In this document: one piece after another, positions 1 to 8,247 of the stretch
How the letters are laid out: the number at the start of each line of letters is the position of its first letter
Position numbering within the stretch: position 1 is the first letter of the stretch
From: Acidobacteriota bacterium
GTDB lineage: Bacteria; Acidobacteriota; Holophagae; Thermotomaculales; Thermotomaculaceae
Reading direction: 5' to 3'
Assembly: GCA_003650445.1 (NCBI GenBank)
Contig: QMQE01000025.1
Location: 1 to 20,497 of the forward strand
DNA: 20,497 nt
Position numbers and translations under genes: made by a program
Notes under the pieces: generated by a model
Databases searched by the model: none
Told to the model about the DNA's origin: nothing
Seen by the model: only the letters and a program-made list of their open reading frames with translations

Positions 1-3000
1 ATTCATCTGGATATTATCCCGCCGGACACTCCTACACTGACTCAGGCAAATCCACTGGATGAAACAGATGTCCAGCTGGTGTGGAGCAGTGTGTTTGACT
101 ACGGCGGGTCTCCTTCGTACTACATTGACATTTACCGGAACGGTACGAGAATAAAAACTGTGGACGGAAGCCTGATCAGCTGGACAGACAATACGGTCCA
201 TTCGGAAACAACCTACAATTACAAAGTACAGACCAGGGACGATGCCGGCAATCTCTCGGCATTCTCTAATATCCTCCAGGCCACTACGCCGGCACCGGCC
301 AATGATGAGATTGCCCCATCCATTCCCCAGGGGCTGTACAAAATTTCAGCGGGAACAACTTCCATATCTATTGGATGGAACCCGTCCACCGATACTGGCG
401 GATCCGGGCTCTACGGCTACGAAGTTTTCCGAAACGGAACACAGGTCGGCAGTGTCACAACCAATTATTTTTCAGACTCCGGGCTGCAGGAGAGTACTTC
501 CTATACCTATTTTGTAAGGGCGCTGGATAATGCGGGGAACCGGTCCAACCTGAGCTCCGGCCTGACTGTCAGCACAGCCGGCACCACTGCCGACACAACT
601 CCCCCCACAACTCCCAGCGGCCTCACAGGCTCTGTCACTTCCGACACTTCCGTCCATCTGAGCTGGAACGCATCTTCCGATGCCGGGGGTTCCGGGCTGT
701 CCGGCTACCAGGTGTTTCGAAATGATTATGGCAGTTATACCACTGTTCTGGCATTTATTTCCGCGCCGACACAAACCTTTGACAATGCCGGGCTGACTCC
801 GGGAACTCAATATCGATTCCGGATCCGGGCTGTGGATGGTGCCGGGAACGTATCCGGCTATTCCAATGAAGTAACACTGACCACAACGAACAGTGCCGTT
901 GACACAGAACCTCCGTCAACCCCCACCGGCCTCACGGGCAGTGCCCAGTCGGCCCAGGACATCCTGCTCCAATGGACAGCTTCTACCGACAACAAAGGCG
1001 TCGCCTCCTACGAGGTGTATCAGAACATTACCGGCGGCCCTTTCGGGGATGAGCATCACCTATTACAAACAGTAATTGCCCCAACAACCAGTACCCATGT
1101 CACAGAGGATAAGGATGGAAATCCGCTGACACCGGCAACGGAATACCATTTTTCAGTAAAAGCCGTTGACACTTCGGATAACAAATCGGATTTCAGTTTA
1201 CCAACGATGGTAACCACACCCGATGTGGCAAATGACACAACCCCGCCATTCCCGCCGACGAACCTTCATTTCTCGGAGGTAAGGAGCTTTCATATCATCA
1301 TTGCTTTTGACGCGGCGGTGGATAACGATGGCGGAAGCGGTATCCGGCAATATCATGTATACCGGAATGGCACGTTGGTGGCGGACATTTCAACCACGAC
1401 TTACGAAGATACGGATGTAGTTGAAGACCAGTCCTATAGTTACTATGTCACTGCGGAAGATTACGCTGGCAATCTGTCAGACCCAACAGATACCATTAGC
1501 ACAACCGTTCCGGTGGAAGATCTGGTGGCACCCACTACTCCTTCCGGCCTTACGGCCGATATTACCAGTACAGAAGTGACCCTGAGCTGGAATATGAGTG
1601 TGGACGATGGGTCCGGTGTGGACTATTATGAAGTCTATCGCACGGATTCCAGTACTCCATTCAAACAGAAAAGCAAAGCCGCACCGGTTGCCACTACGGT
1701 ATTTACCAGTTGGACTGACACAACAGTGGTGGCAGGGTCCAGCTATCAGTATAAAGTGCGGGCACTGGACCGGGCAGGAAATGCCTCTTCATTCTCACTG
1801 CTCAACGTGAATGTACCTGAAGAAAGTGCCGTGGACAACACTGTATATTTCCCACACCTGGATTCCAGCGATATGTGGTGGACCGGATTTGCACTGGTGA
1901 ACACCAGCGACACGGCTGCCAATATCGGCTTTGAATTCTATTCAGCCGCAGGTGACATTGTGGCAACACTACCTGAATTCAGTACGCTGGCTGCGGGGCA
2001 AAAGCTGGTTTATACGATTCATGACCTGTTCGATGGAGATGTTCCGGCAAATGCTGCCTGGTGGCGGGTTACATCAGATCAGCCCCTCAACGGTTTTGAA
2101 TTGTTCGGCACCAATGATTCAGAAGAAATGGTCGGAGTGAAAATCTCCAAGACCCCATCCAGCAAACTGCTCTTCCCATCCATCAAAGTAGATGACACCT
2201 ACTGGACCGGTATCGCCCTCATCAACACCGGGGATACGGATGGGACTGTTACATTCTACGCGTATGATGCAGAGGGTACTGAGTTGAGCGGTTCCAAGAC
2301 ATGGCCCCTGCCGGCCCATGGCAAAATTGTTGATGAAGCACAGAATTTCTTTGAAGAACAGACGCTGCCCACAGGAACAGCAGTTGTGGAAGTTGTGTCA
2401 AATCAGCCCTGTATCGGCTTTGAGCTCTTCGGCACCCATGGGGATGAAGAACAGGGCATTAAACGGGGCCTTGCAGGGCTCAGCGCATTGCCACTGGATG
2501 AAGACAGTGCGTTTCAGCAGGCACTAAAAACATCATTCAAAACGACTGCAGGCAATCTGAAAGCAGGCGATGCACCCAACAATCTGAACGCTACTATTCT
2601 GAATGCATCATCAGTCGAACTGGATTGGGAAGTCCCGGACACAGGAGCTCCTGATTCCTACCAGGTCTGGACAGCCACCGTGGTCAGCACACCGTTTGGC
2701 CCCCGAGTGGATCTGGAAACCCTTATTGGAGAAACAACCGATACATCATACATTGCCGGAGGATTGACTGCCAACACAGAATATACCTTTGTGGTCGTGG
2801 GTGTCACCGGGGGTGACCAGTCCTCCGCCAGCAACAGCGTGACGGTTACCACACCTGCTGAAACGGTACCGGAGGCTTTCACTTACATGGCAGCCCGCCT
2901 GGAAGAACACAACGGTGGGACCACGGAACTGCACATGGTAAATCTAACCGACGAGGTCGCCACCGTCAGCATTTCCACTATTAATGATAGTGGAAACACG

Positions 3001-3504
3001 GTAGAAAGCTCTTCGTTAACCATTTCGGCCCAGGGCGCAGCATCTCTCAGCATTGGCGACACCTTTACAATCGGTTCTGATATCATGGCAGCCCGCGTGG
3101 TGTCCGACAGGAAACTGGCAACATATGAGGTCTTTGATAATCAGGAACAGGGATATTACGACACACTATACCTGTTCAGCAAGGGAATGAATAAAATCTA
3201 TTTCACCCACATTGCACCGCAAACCTTTTACTGGGATTCTTTTATCGCCATGTGGAATTTGTCCGAATACAGCAATCTTGTGGAATTACGACTTCACGAG
3301 CCGGATGGAACTCTTCTTTCCACTGTCAGCGTTCTCATTCCTGCCGGTGGCGTATCCTCCGGTGAGATTCATGACTATGTGACGGATGATAACCTGGTGC
3401 AACAGATTGGCTGGATTGAAGTTGCCGGCCAATACCCCATAAACGGATATCTGGCATTCGGCCCCAAAAACGGCAAAACACTTGCCGCCATTGAAGCGGA
3501 GTAG
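1..3504 (+). CDS. FN3-repeat surface/secreted protein, 3' part (5' end outside window)
   Basis: The frame is open from base 1, so the true start lies upstream; the Met at 79 is internal. The product is a tandem array of fibronectin type III domains of about 95-105 residues, at roughly 13-297, 298-588, 592-900, 901-1230, 1231-1518 and 1519-1824, with a further one at 2572-2862. They show the usual xPPxxPxGL start, the tryptophan of strand B, YEVYRNG, and a YxYxVxAxDxAGN end. A second domain type occurs four times (about 1837-2130, 2155-2460, 2875-3170, 3190-3490), with motifs like WWTGFALVNT near the start and PLNGFELFGT near the end. No LPXTG or Por-type sorting tail is visible at the C-terminus. 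An extracellular adhesin or scaffold role is inference; I see no catalytic domain. The gene converges on map, with a terminator between them. Confidence 0.85.
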   Translation: MHLDIIPPDTPTLTQANPLDETDVQLVWSSVFDYGGSPSYYIDIYRNGTRIKTVDGSLISWTDNTVHSETTYNYKVQTRDDAGNLSAFSNILQATTPAPANDEIAPSIPQGLYKISAGTTSISIGWNPSTDTGGSGLYGYEVFRNGTQVGSVTTNYFSDSGLQESTSYTYFVRALDNAGNRSNLSSGLTVSTAGTTADTTPPTTPSGLTGSVTSDTSVHLSWNASSDAGGSGLSGYQVFRNDYGSYTTVLAFISAPTQTFDNAGLTPGTQYRFRIRAVDGAGNVSGYSNEVTLTTTNSAVDTEPPSTPTGLTGSAQSAQDILLQWTASTDNKGVASYEVYQNITGGPFGDEHHLLQTVIAPTTSTHVTEDKDGNPLTPATEYHFSVKAVDTSDNKSDFSLPTMVTTPDVANDTTPPFPPTNLHFSEVRSFHIIIAFDAAVDNDGGSGIRQYHVYRNGTLVADISTTTYEDTDVVEDQSYSYYVTAEDYAGNLSDPTDTISTTVPVEDLVAPTTPSGLTADITSTEVTLSWNMSVDDGSGVDYYEVYRTDSSTPFKQKSKAAPVATTVFTSWTDTTVVAGSSYQYKVRALDRAGNASSFSLLNVNVPEESAVDNTVYFPHLDSSDMWWTGFALVNTSDTAANIGFEFYSAAGDIVATLPEFSTLAAGQKLVYTIHDLFDGDVPANAAWWRVTSDQPLNGFELFGTNDSEEMVGVKISKTPSSKLLFPSIKVDDTYWTGIALINTGDTDGTVTFYAYDAEGTELSGSKTWPLPAHGKIVDEAQNFFEEQTLPTGTAVVEVVSNQPCIGFELFGTHGDEEQGIKRGLAGLSALPLDEDSAFQQALKTSFKTTAGNLKAGDAPNNLNATILNASSVELDWEVPDTGAPDSYQVWTATVVSTPFGPRVDLETLIGETTDTSYIAGGLTANTEYTFVVVGVTGGDQSSASNSVTVTTPAETVPEAFTYMAARLEEHNGGTTELHMVNLTDEVATVSISTINDSGNTVESSSLTISAQGAASLSIGDTFTIGSDIMAARVVSDRKLATYEVFDNQEQGYYDTLYLFSKGMNKIYFTHIAPQTFYWDSFIAMWNLSEYSNLVELRLHEPDGTLLSTVSVLIPAGGVSSGEIHDYVTDDNLVQQIGWIEVAGQYPINGYLAFGPKNGKTLAAIEAE

Positions 3505-3508
3505 AAGA

Positions 3509-3540
3509 AAAAGAGGGGAGCCGATTGGCTCCCCTCTTTT
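3509..3540 (+). terminator. Rho-independent terminator, probably bidirectional
   Basis: Five bases after the FN3 gene stop there is a perfect inverted repeat of 14 bp (3509-3522 with 3527-3540) around a GATT loop. The stem core is GAGGGGAGCC and the right arm ends in TTTT. The left flank is A-rich (GAAGAAAAAG), which gives a U tract when read on the minus strand. It can therefore stop the FN3 transcript and also the long minus-strand operon that ends with map about 200 bases away. Confidence 0.9.
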
Positions 3541-3737
3541 CAGTTTAAGTAAAGAAAAAGGTATTTTGTGTTCTGACCGGAAAAAGGCAGAGAGTTGAAC
3601 ACTCCCTTTCTTGTCTTACTCTGACTCGCAACGCCCACACCCAACTCCCCACACACAAAGCCACAAAGGAAGAACAAGAAAGAAGAGAATCTCACTCTTT
3701 CAGAACACAGAACACTGAAAACAGAACACTTCCCGTC
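3541..3737. other. Intergenic region between convergent FN3 gene and map
   Basis: About 197 bases without a credible gene. The first part is AT-rich and unremarkable. The second part is low-complexity, purine-rich or A/C-rich sequence holding the short word repeats annotated separately at 3651-3731. I see no promoter or conserved RNA here. Confidence 0.6.
3651..3731. repeat. Low-complexity word repeats (ACACAAAG type and CAGAACAC type)
   Basis: Two short repeat types sit here: 3651-3670 is a CACAAAG-GCCACAAAGG type, and 3701-3730 has three imperfect copies of a CAGAACACT-like word. The same style of degenerate tandem words recurs inside the lpxB frame (12828-12982) and upstream of the sphingolipid operon (19223-19339). 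No transposase or long terminal repeat accompanies them. Confidence 0.6.
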
Positions 3738-4526
3738 CTACAGAATATCTTTCACCAGATCGGGAATGTCGCTTCTGTCTTCAGTGGCAGTGAGGATTTC
3801 AGGGCCATTGGGGGTAATGGCGAGGGTATTTTCAAACTGTGCGGACCATTTCCTGTCCTCTGTAACAACAGTCCACCCGTCTTTCAGGGTTTTGCAATAT
3901 CGCTTGCCGGCATTCAAAATCGGCTCAACAGTGATGACCATACCGGGTTCCAATGTAATTCCCCTTCCCGGTTTGCCGAAGTGCAGGACTTCCGGGTCTT
4001 CGTGGAGTTGACGACCGACGCCGTGACCAATGTATTCCCTTACAACTGAATAACCATTTGATTCTGCATATGATTGTATAGCATGGCCCACATCGCCGAG
4101 GCGGTTTCCCCGCTGACATTGCTCAATGCCCAGCATCATGGCTTTGTAGGTGACCCGCACCAGTTTTCTGGCATCATCGGAAATTTTCCCAACCGCAAAG
4201 GTCCGGGTGGCATCTCCGTGAAAACCATTTTTAAAGGCACCAACGTCCACAGAAATAATATCCCCCTCCTTCAGGCGAAGGTGGCCCGGAATGCCGTGAA
4301 CCACCTGATTGTTCACCGAAGTGCAAAGGGTGTGGCGAAATCCCATGTATCCCTTAAACGAGGGAGTCGCGCCATGTTTGCGAATGAATTTCTCGGCAAT
4401 CCGATCCAGTTCCCGGGTGGTGATTCCCGGCTGGATGTAAGGGCTCAGGTGTGCAAATACTTTTGCAGTGATCCACCCCGGTTCCCGCATTTGTTCAATA
4501 TCCTGCTTTGTCTTAAATTTGATCAA
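3738..4526 (-). CDS. map: Methionine aminopeptidase, type I
   Basis: Cytosolic metallopeptidase that removes the initiator methionine after deformylation. The 262-residue product has the usual length for the form without an N-terminal zinc-finger extension. The metal ligands are all present: D94 (SVDVG), D105 (GDATRTF), H168 (GHGVGRQLHE), E201 (TVEPIL) and E232 (FENT); H77 lies in the VHGIP segment. The start is TTG, supported by a GGAGG Shine-Dalgarno at 4533-4537 with 6 bases of spacing. It overlaps the yigZ stop by 14 bases and is the last gene of the operon. Def and fmt lie upstream in the same unit, so the complete formyl-methionine cycle is co-encoded. Confidence 0.96.
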   Translation of the reverse strand: MIKFKTKQDIEQMREPGWITAKVFAHLSPYIQPGITTRELDRIAEKFIRKHGATPSFKGYMGFRHTLCTSVNNQVVHGIPGHLRLKEGDIISVDVGAFKNGFHGDATRTFAVGKISDDARKLVRVTYKAMMLGIEQCQRGNRLGDVGHAIQSYAESNGYSVVREYIGHGVGRQLHEDPEVLHFGKPGRGITLEPGMVITVEPILNAGKRYCKTLKDGWTVVTEDRKWSAQFENTLAITPNGPEILTATEDRSDIPDLVKDIL

Positions 4527-5136
4527 GGATTTCCTCCAATATGGCCAATTCCGGTACCCGGTTCAGATGCTCCTGAAGTGCTTCCCGAAATGGTTCCAGG
4601 TTTTCTTTTTTCAGCTTCAGGGAAAAGATGACGCCGTTGCCATCGTATTTTTCCCCTGCTATCTTCACATCCGGAAACCGGTTCACCGTCTGATACACAG
4701 ACTGCGATTCCCGAAATGACACCGCACAGGATAGCACAATCAACGGATACAAGGTTACAGCTTTTACCTTTTCCAATGCCAGTGCCGCAGCATCTCCGTA
4801 TGCCCGGACCAAGCCCCCGATTCCCAGCTTTGTGCCACCGAAATAACGGGTAACCACAACCATTATGTTTGCCAGGCCACTTCCCTTCAATACCTGCAAG
4901 ATGGGCTTTCCCGCCGAACCGGCGGGTTCTCCGTCATCTGACGATTTCTCAATCCCAGGATGAATTCGCCAGGCATAACAATTGTGGGTTGCATCGTAGT
5001 ACTTTTTCCGAACATCAGCCAGAATGGCTTTCGCCGCTTCTTCATCCGAAACGGGGAATACAGCGGCAATAAACTTGGAGCCTTTTACCGTGAATTGGGC
5101 GTGGCTGGTTTCAACGGGAACGACTATCCCGGCCAT
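4513..5136 (-). CDS. yigZ: YigZ/IMPACT family protein (UPF0029)
   Basis: The 207-residue protein matches the bacterial YigZ/IMPACT family. The N-terminal domain carries the diagnostic DDGEPAGSAGKPIL (about 67-80) and VVVTRYFGGTKLGIGGLVRAY (about 93-113), and a smaller ferredoxin-like C-terminal domain follows. The eukaryotic relative IMPACT modulates the Gcn2 translation stress response; the bacterial role is not settled, so function is given only at family level. The ATG at 5136 has AGAGGA about 6 bases upstream. The gene overlaps the uracil-DNA glycosylase by 26 bases and map by 14, so translation is probably coupled. Confidence 0.93.
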   Translation of the reverse strand: MAGIVVPVETSHAQFTVKGSKFIAAVFPVSDEEAAKAILADVRKKYYDATHNCYAWRIHPGIEKSSDDGEPAGSAGKPILQVLKGSGLANIMVVVTRYFGGTKLGIGGLVRAYGDAAALALEKVKAVTLYPLIVLSCAVSFRESQSVYQTVNRFPDVKIAGEKYDGNGVIFSLKLKKENLEPFREALQEHLNRVPELAILEEILDQI

Positions 5137-5851
5137 GATGGTTCCTCTGATACATGTTGGAATTTTCCTTCAGATAGTCACGGATTTTCTGCATGTCTTC
5201 CCACACCGGGCGTTTTCCACCGGAATTCCGAAGGAGATAGGCGGGATGGTAAGTCGGCATTACCATGATTCCATTGACATTGTGAAACCGGCCCCGAAGC
5301 CTTGAAATGGATTCGGTTGTATTCAAAATAACCTGGCTGGCATGGCGCCCCAGGGTGCAGATGACCTTCGGCTGAATCAGGCGGATCTGTTCTGCAAGGT
5401 AGGGATGACAGGCTTCAGCCTCTTCCGGAAACGGATCCCGGTTTCCCGGGGGACGGCATTTCACAATGTTGGTAATGTACACATCTTCACGGGCCAGCTC
5501 AATTGCGTTTATAATTTTTGTCAAAAGCTGGCCAGCCTTTCCAACAAATGGAATCCCCTGCTGGTCTTCATCAAAACCTGGCCCTTCTCCGATGAACATC
5601 AGGTCTGTTCTAACATTTCCGGCACCGAATACCGCTTTGTTCCGGGTTTTTCCCAGCCCGCATTTTTCGCAGGCCGCTACCTGTGCGGCCAATTCCGCAA
5701 ACCTTTCCCCTACATCCACGGACGTTTTCTTTGCCGGTTGCGGATTGGAAGATGGGGAAAGGGCGGCCTTTAACTTAAGAGCCAACGGACGGGGAACAGT
5801 GTCCACTCCGATTTCTTTCAGAAAACGAAGATAATCCATCGCATCATTCAT
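5111..5851 (-). CDS. Uracil-DNA glycosylase, family 4 (Fe-S type)
   Basis: Excises uracil from DNA in base excision repair. The product is 246 residues from the ATG at 5851, whose A is shared with the coaBC stop (TGATG); a TTG at 5854 is also possible. The four cluster cysteines of family 4 are visible: C61 and C64 (CEKCGLGKTR), C132 (IVKCRPPGNRDP) and C148, spaced C-x2-C and C-x15-C. Motif A (GEGPGFDEDQQGIPFVG, about 88-104) and the HPAYLLRN motif (about 202-209) are intact. The first 45 residues are a less conserved, Pro/Ser-containing leader often seen in this family. Neighbours are coaBC upstream and yigZ downstream, both overlapping. Confidence 0.94.
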   Translation of the reverse strand: MNDAMDYLRFLKEIGVDTVPRPLALKLKAALSPSSNPQPAKKTSVDVGERFAELAAQVAACEKCGLGKTRNKAVFGAGNVRTDLMFIGEGPGFDEDQQGIPFVGKAGQLLTKIINAIELAREDVYITNIVKCRPPGNRDPFPEEAEACHPYLAEQIRLIQPKVICTLGRHASQVILNTTESISRLRGRFHNVNGIMVMPTYHPAYLLRNSGGKRPVWEDMQKIRDYLKENSNMYQRNHHGRDSRSR

Positions 5852-7068
5852 CAATTAAGCTCCATCATGGCTGCCACTTTGGCGGCAATGTGAAAAGCCA
5901 GCTCGTCTTTTCTGACAGTATTGAAAGGCTCTACCGTCCCGTCTCTTGACACCAGGGTTCCCCGGCTCTTTTCCGCACCGAAGCCTGAATCCGGAACGCC
6001 AACCTGGTTCCCGACAATGAGATCTGCTTTTTTCTCTGTCAGTTTTTTCTTTGCGTATTCGGTGACATTGGATGTTTCCGCCGCGAATCCCACCAGGATT
6101 TTACTTCCGGCATACCGGGATCCCAGTGTTTTCAAGATATCCACAGTGGGTTTCAGTTCCAGTTTCAGGTCATTTTTATCCTTCTTCTTCTTCTCATCCT
6201 CAGGTTTTGCCGGGGTGTAGTCCGCCACTGCCGCCGCCATCACCACGATATCCGCTTCAGTCGCTTTTTCCAACACTGCGTCCAGCATTTGTGAAGCCGT
6301 TTCAATCCGGGTCAACGGACAGTAAGCCGGATAGCGTACCGTTCCGGTACCTGCGATGACTTCTACCTCTGCCCCAGCCAGGGCAAACGCCTCCGCCAAT
6401 GCCTTTCCCATCCGCCCGGAAGAACGGTTGGTGAGCGTGCGTACCGGGTCAACGGGCTCAGCCGTTCCACCACTGACAACCAGGACTTTCTTTCCAGAAA
6501 AAGGGCCGCCAATGTGACGATGCATTGCGTATTCAATCATATCTGCCACAATTTCTGAATCCGGCATCCGTCCCGGGCCCTCGGTTCCACAGGCGAGATA
6601 ACCGGCATCCGGATCCAACACATGAACTCCGTCTTTTTTCAGTTGTGTGAGGTTCCGAACAGTTACAGGATGACGGTACATTTCAGCATTCATGGATGGC
6701 GCCACCAGAACCGGCCCTGTACAGGCCAGATAAGCAGTGGACAGGAAATCGTCGGCGATTCCCCCGGAAAACTTTGCGACCGTGTTCGCCGTTGCCGGCA
6801 CAACCGCCAGGATGCCGCAGGGCTGGACAAGGCTGATGTGAGATAGCGCCCGTCCCGATTCAAAAGTGTCGGTATACGGTACTTTTCCGGTGATGGCCCC
6901 CAGGGTTACCGGCGTCACAAAACGAGCCCCGTTTGCAGTGAGAATCGTCTCAATGTTTCGATAGCCCCGTTTCTGCAGTTCCCGGATTACCCCCACAGTT
7001 TTGTAGGCGGCAATACCACCGGAAATTCCGATGACGATTCGTTGAACTGTACTGCGGTTGAGCTTCAC
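5851..7068 (-). CDS. coaBC: Bifunctional phosphopantothenoylcysteine decarboxylase / phosphopantothenate-cysteine ligase
   Basis: Carries out two consecutive steps of coenzyme A synthesis. The N-terminal flavoprotein CoaC half (about 1-185) has GISGGIAAYK, the catalytic-type histidine H77 (SHISL), the APSMNAEM motif (123-130) and the flap cysteine C160 in ACGTEGPGRMPD. The C-terminal CoaB half (about 190-405) has SGGTAEPVDPVR, NRSSGRMG, AAAVADYTP, a lysine-rich loop and VGFAAET. The 405-residue length is normal. The start is GTG at 7068, 16 bases after rpoZ, with only a weak GGGTAAG upstream. CoA supply is relevant to the acyl-dependent lipid genes in this window, but the rpoZ-coaBC linkage itself is ancestral and common. 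Confidence 0.96.
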   Translation of the reverse strand: MKLNRSTVQRIVIGISGGIAAYKTVGVIRELQKRGYRNIETILTANGARFVTPVTLGAITGKVPYTDTFESGRALSHISLVQPCGILAVVPATANTVAKFSGGIADDFLSTAYLACTGPVLVAPSMNAEMYRHPVTVRNLTQLKKDGVHVLDPDAGYLACGTEGPGRMPDSEIVADMIEYAMHRHIGGPFSGKKVLVVSGGTAEPVDPVRTLTNRSSGRMGKALAEAFALAGAEVEVIAGTGTVRYPAYCPLTRIETASQMLDAVLEKATEADIVVMAAAVADYTPAKPEDEKKKKDKNDLKLELKPTVDILKTLGSRYAGSKILVGFAAETSNVTEYAKKKLTEKKADLIVGNQVGVPDSGFGAEKSRGTLVSRDGTVEPFNTVRKDELAFHIAAKVAAMMELN

Positions 7069-7084
7069 GTTTTTCTTACCCGCG

Positions 7085-7300
7085 CTACTTCAATTCCACC
7101 GGATTTTCTTCAGCTCCGGGAAAGGTAACCACGACTTTTCCCTGCCGGATTTCTTCCAGAGCGATGAAAGTTTTCTTTTTTGCGTCAATGCTGACTTTCG
7201 GGTGTGCTCCGAGAAGCAGTTGATTGGCTCTGGCACCTGCAATGAGAATGTAGCGGTATTTGTTTTCCACAATCCGCTGATCCACTTTGTTTTCAGTCAT
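7085..7300 (-). CDS. rpoZ: DNA-directed RNA polymerase omega subunit
   Basis: Short (71 aa) omega subunit that assists beta-prime folding and core RNA polymerase assembly. The N-terminal half has the family signature: a helix with KYRYILIAGARANQLL, where the ARAxQL core is typical, followed by the IALEEIRQGKV segment. The length is in the normal range for omega. The ATG at 7300 overlaps the gmk stop by 8 bases. The gmk-rpoZ-coaBC order is the widely conserved arrangement, which supports the call. Confidence 0.93.
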   Translation of the reverse strand: MTENKVDQRIVENKYRYILIAGARANQLLLGAHPKVSIDAKKKTFIALEEIRQGKVVVTFPGAEENPVELK

Positions 7301-7934
7301 CTATATCCTCCATATTGAATAGATTTGTAACTTGCTTAACATTTTTTATTCGATTGATCTTCAGGCGCTGAGCCAGGACAATGGCACAGACGTTTTCCAC
7401 AGCCTTATCCAGAACATCGTTTATCACGAGAAAATCGAAAGAATTGAGACTCCTGATTTCCTTTTTCGCTGTTTCCAACCGTCTTTGGATTTCTGTCTCC
7501 CCCTCCCGATTCCGGTTTGCCAACCGCTTCTTGAGTTCCGTGTCATCCGGTGGAATAATAAAAATTGAAGTGTGGGGAATGTCCTGCCGCACCATCAATT
7601 GCAATGCGCCCTGCACATCAATATCCATAATAACATCCTGGCCCCGGTGAAGCAGTGTTTCCACCTGCCTCCGGTTTGTACCATACCAGAATTTATCAAA
7701 TACACGGGCATGTTCCAGGAATTCATCTGCCGCAATCATGGCCTCGAATTCTGCTTCACTGACAAAAAAATAGTCCTTCCCGTGAATTTCACCCGACCGG
7801 GGCTCACGAGTCGTATAAGAAACAGAAAATGAAAGATTTTTCACTTCTTCCATCACCTGCTGAATCACTGTGCTTTTCCCGCTGCCAGACGGCGCTGAAA
7901 TGATGAACAAGCCGCCTTTTCTCTCAATTTCCAC
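7293..7934 (-). CDS. gmk: Guanylate kinase
   Basis: Phosphorylates GMP to GDP with ATP. The P-loop ISAPSGSGKST lies near the N-terminus. It is followed by the GMP-binding SVSYTTREPRSGEIHGKDYFF block, the FLEHARVFDKFWYGT region, DVIMDIDVQGALQ, and the lid RLANRNRE. The GTG at 7934 is preferred because GGGAG lies 6 bases upstream and it gives 213 residues, the usual family length. The frame stays open to a TTG at 7961, which has no well-spaced ribosome site. With GTG the gene overlaps remA by 11 bases. The C-terminal tail after the lid is slightly long and ends in an acidic MEDIDD. Confidence 0.95.
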   Translation of the reverse strand: MEIERKGGLFIISAPSGSGKSTVIQQVMEEVKNLSFSVSYTTREPRSGEIHGKDYFFVSEAEFEAMIAADEFLEHARVFDKFWYGTNRRQVETLLHRGQDVIMDIDVQGALQLMVRQDIPHTSIFIIPPDDTELKKRLANRNREGETEIQRRLETAKKEIRSLNSFDFLVINDVLDKAVENVCAIVLAQRLKINRIKNVKQVTNLFNMEDIDD

Positions 7935-8181
7935 TGAACTCTCCCGTCTCCCGGTTTCCAACCCTCGCCGACAGCGTTGCCGGAGTGTTTACAGACTGAA
8001 TGAGCATCCCGTTTTCCATCAGAATGAAAGAACGGGTGGGTTTTCCCGCCGTGGCATCCACCAGCTTTCCCGCTGACTTTGCCTGTTCTTTTAGCTTTCT
8101 CAGCGGTGCAGACCCCGGTTTCAGGATCGAAACAATTTTTGAACTGTTTACAAAGTTTTCATGGCCAATGGAAAGAAACAT
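7924..8181 (-). CDS. remA: RemA family DNA-binding regulator (DUF370)
   Basis: An 85-residue protein matching the DUF370/RemA family. In B. subtilis RemA is a DNA-binding activator of biofilm matrix genes; function outside Firmicutes is poorly known. The signature SIGHENFVNSSKIVSIL-KPGSAPLRKL and GKLVDATAGKPTRSFILMENG align along the whole family length. The family's GRRTR basic patch reads GKPTR here, keeping the final Arg (R50), and the Arg of strand 2 is Lys (K15). The start is put at ATG 8181 because the family begins there and GGGGG lies just upstream; the frame is open to 8235. The position between yicC and gmk is the conserved one. Confidence 0.92.
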   Translation of the reverse strand: MFLSIGHENFVNSSKIVSILKPGSAPLRKLKEQAKSAGKLVDATAGKPTRSFILMENGMLIQSVNTPATLSARVGNRETGEFSGN

Positions 8182-8247
8182 CAAAATCCCCCGTCCTTTC
8201 ACGTTAGAATAACCGATTCCAGCAATTATTTTCAAAATAACGCAGAA

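Noticed and set aside
4074..4631. 185-codon plus-strand frame opposite map and yigZ
   Set aside because: It is a shadow of two well-supported genes on the other strand, and its translation has no domain. The same reasoning removes the other plus-strand frames between 3.7 and 20.4 kb.
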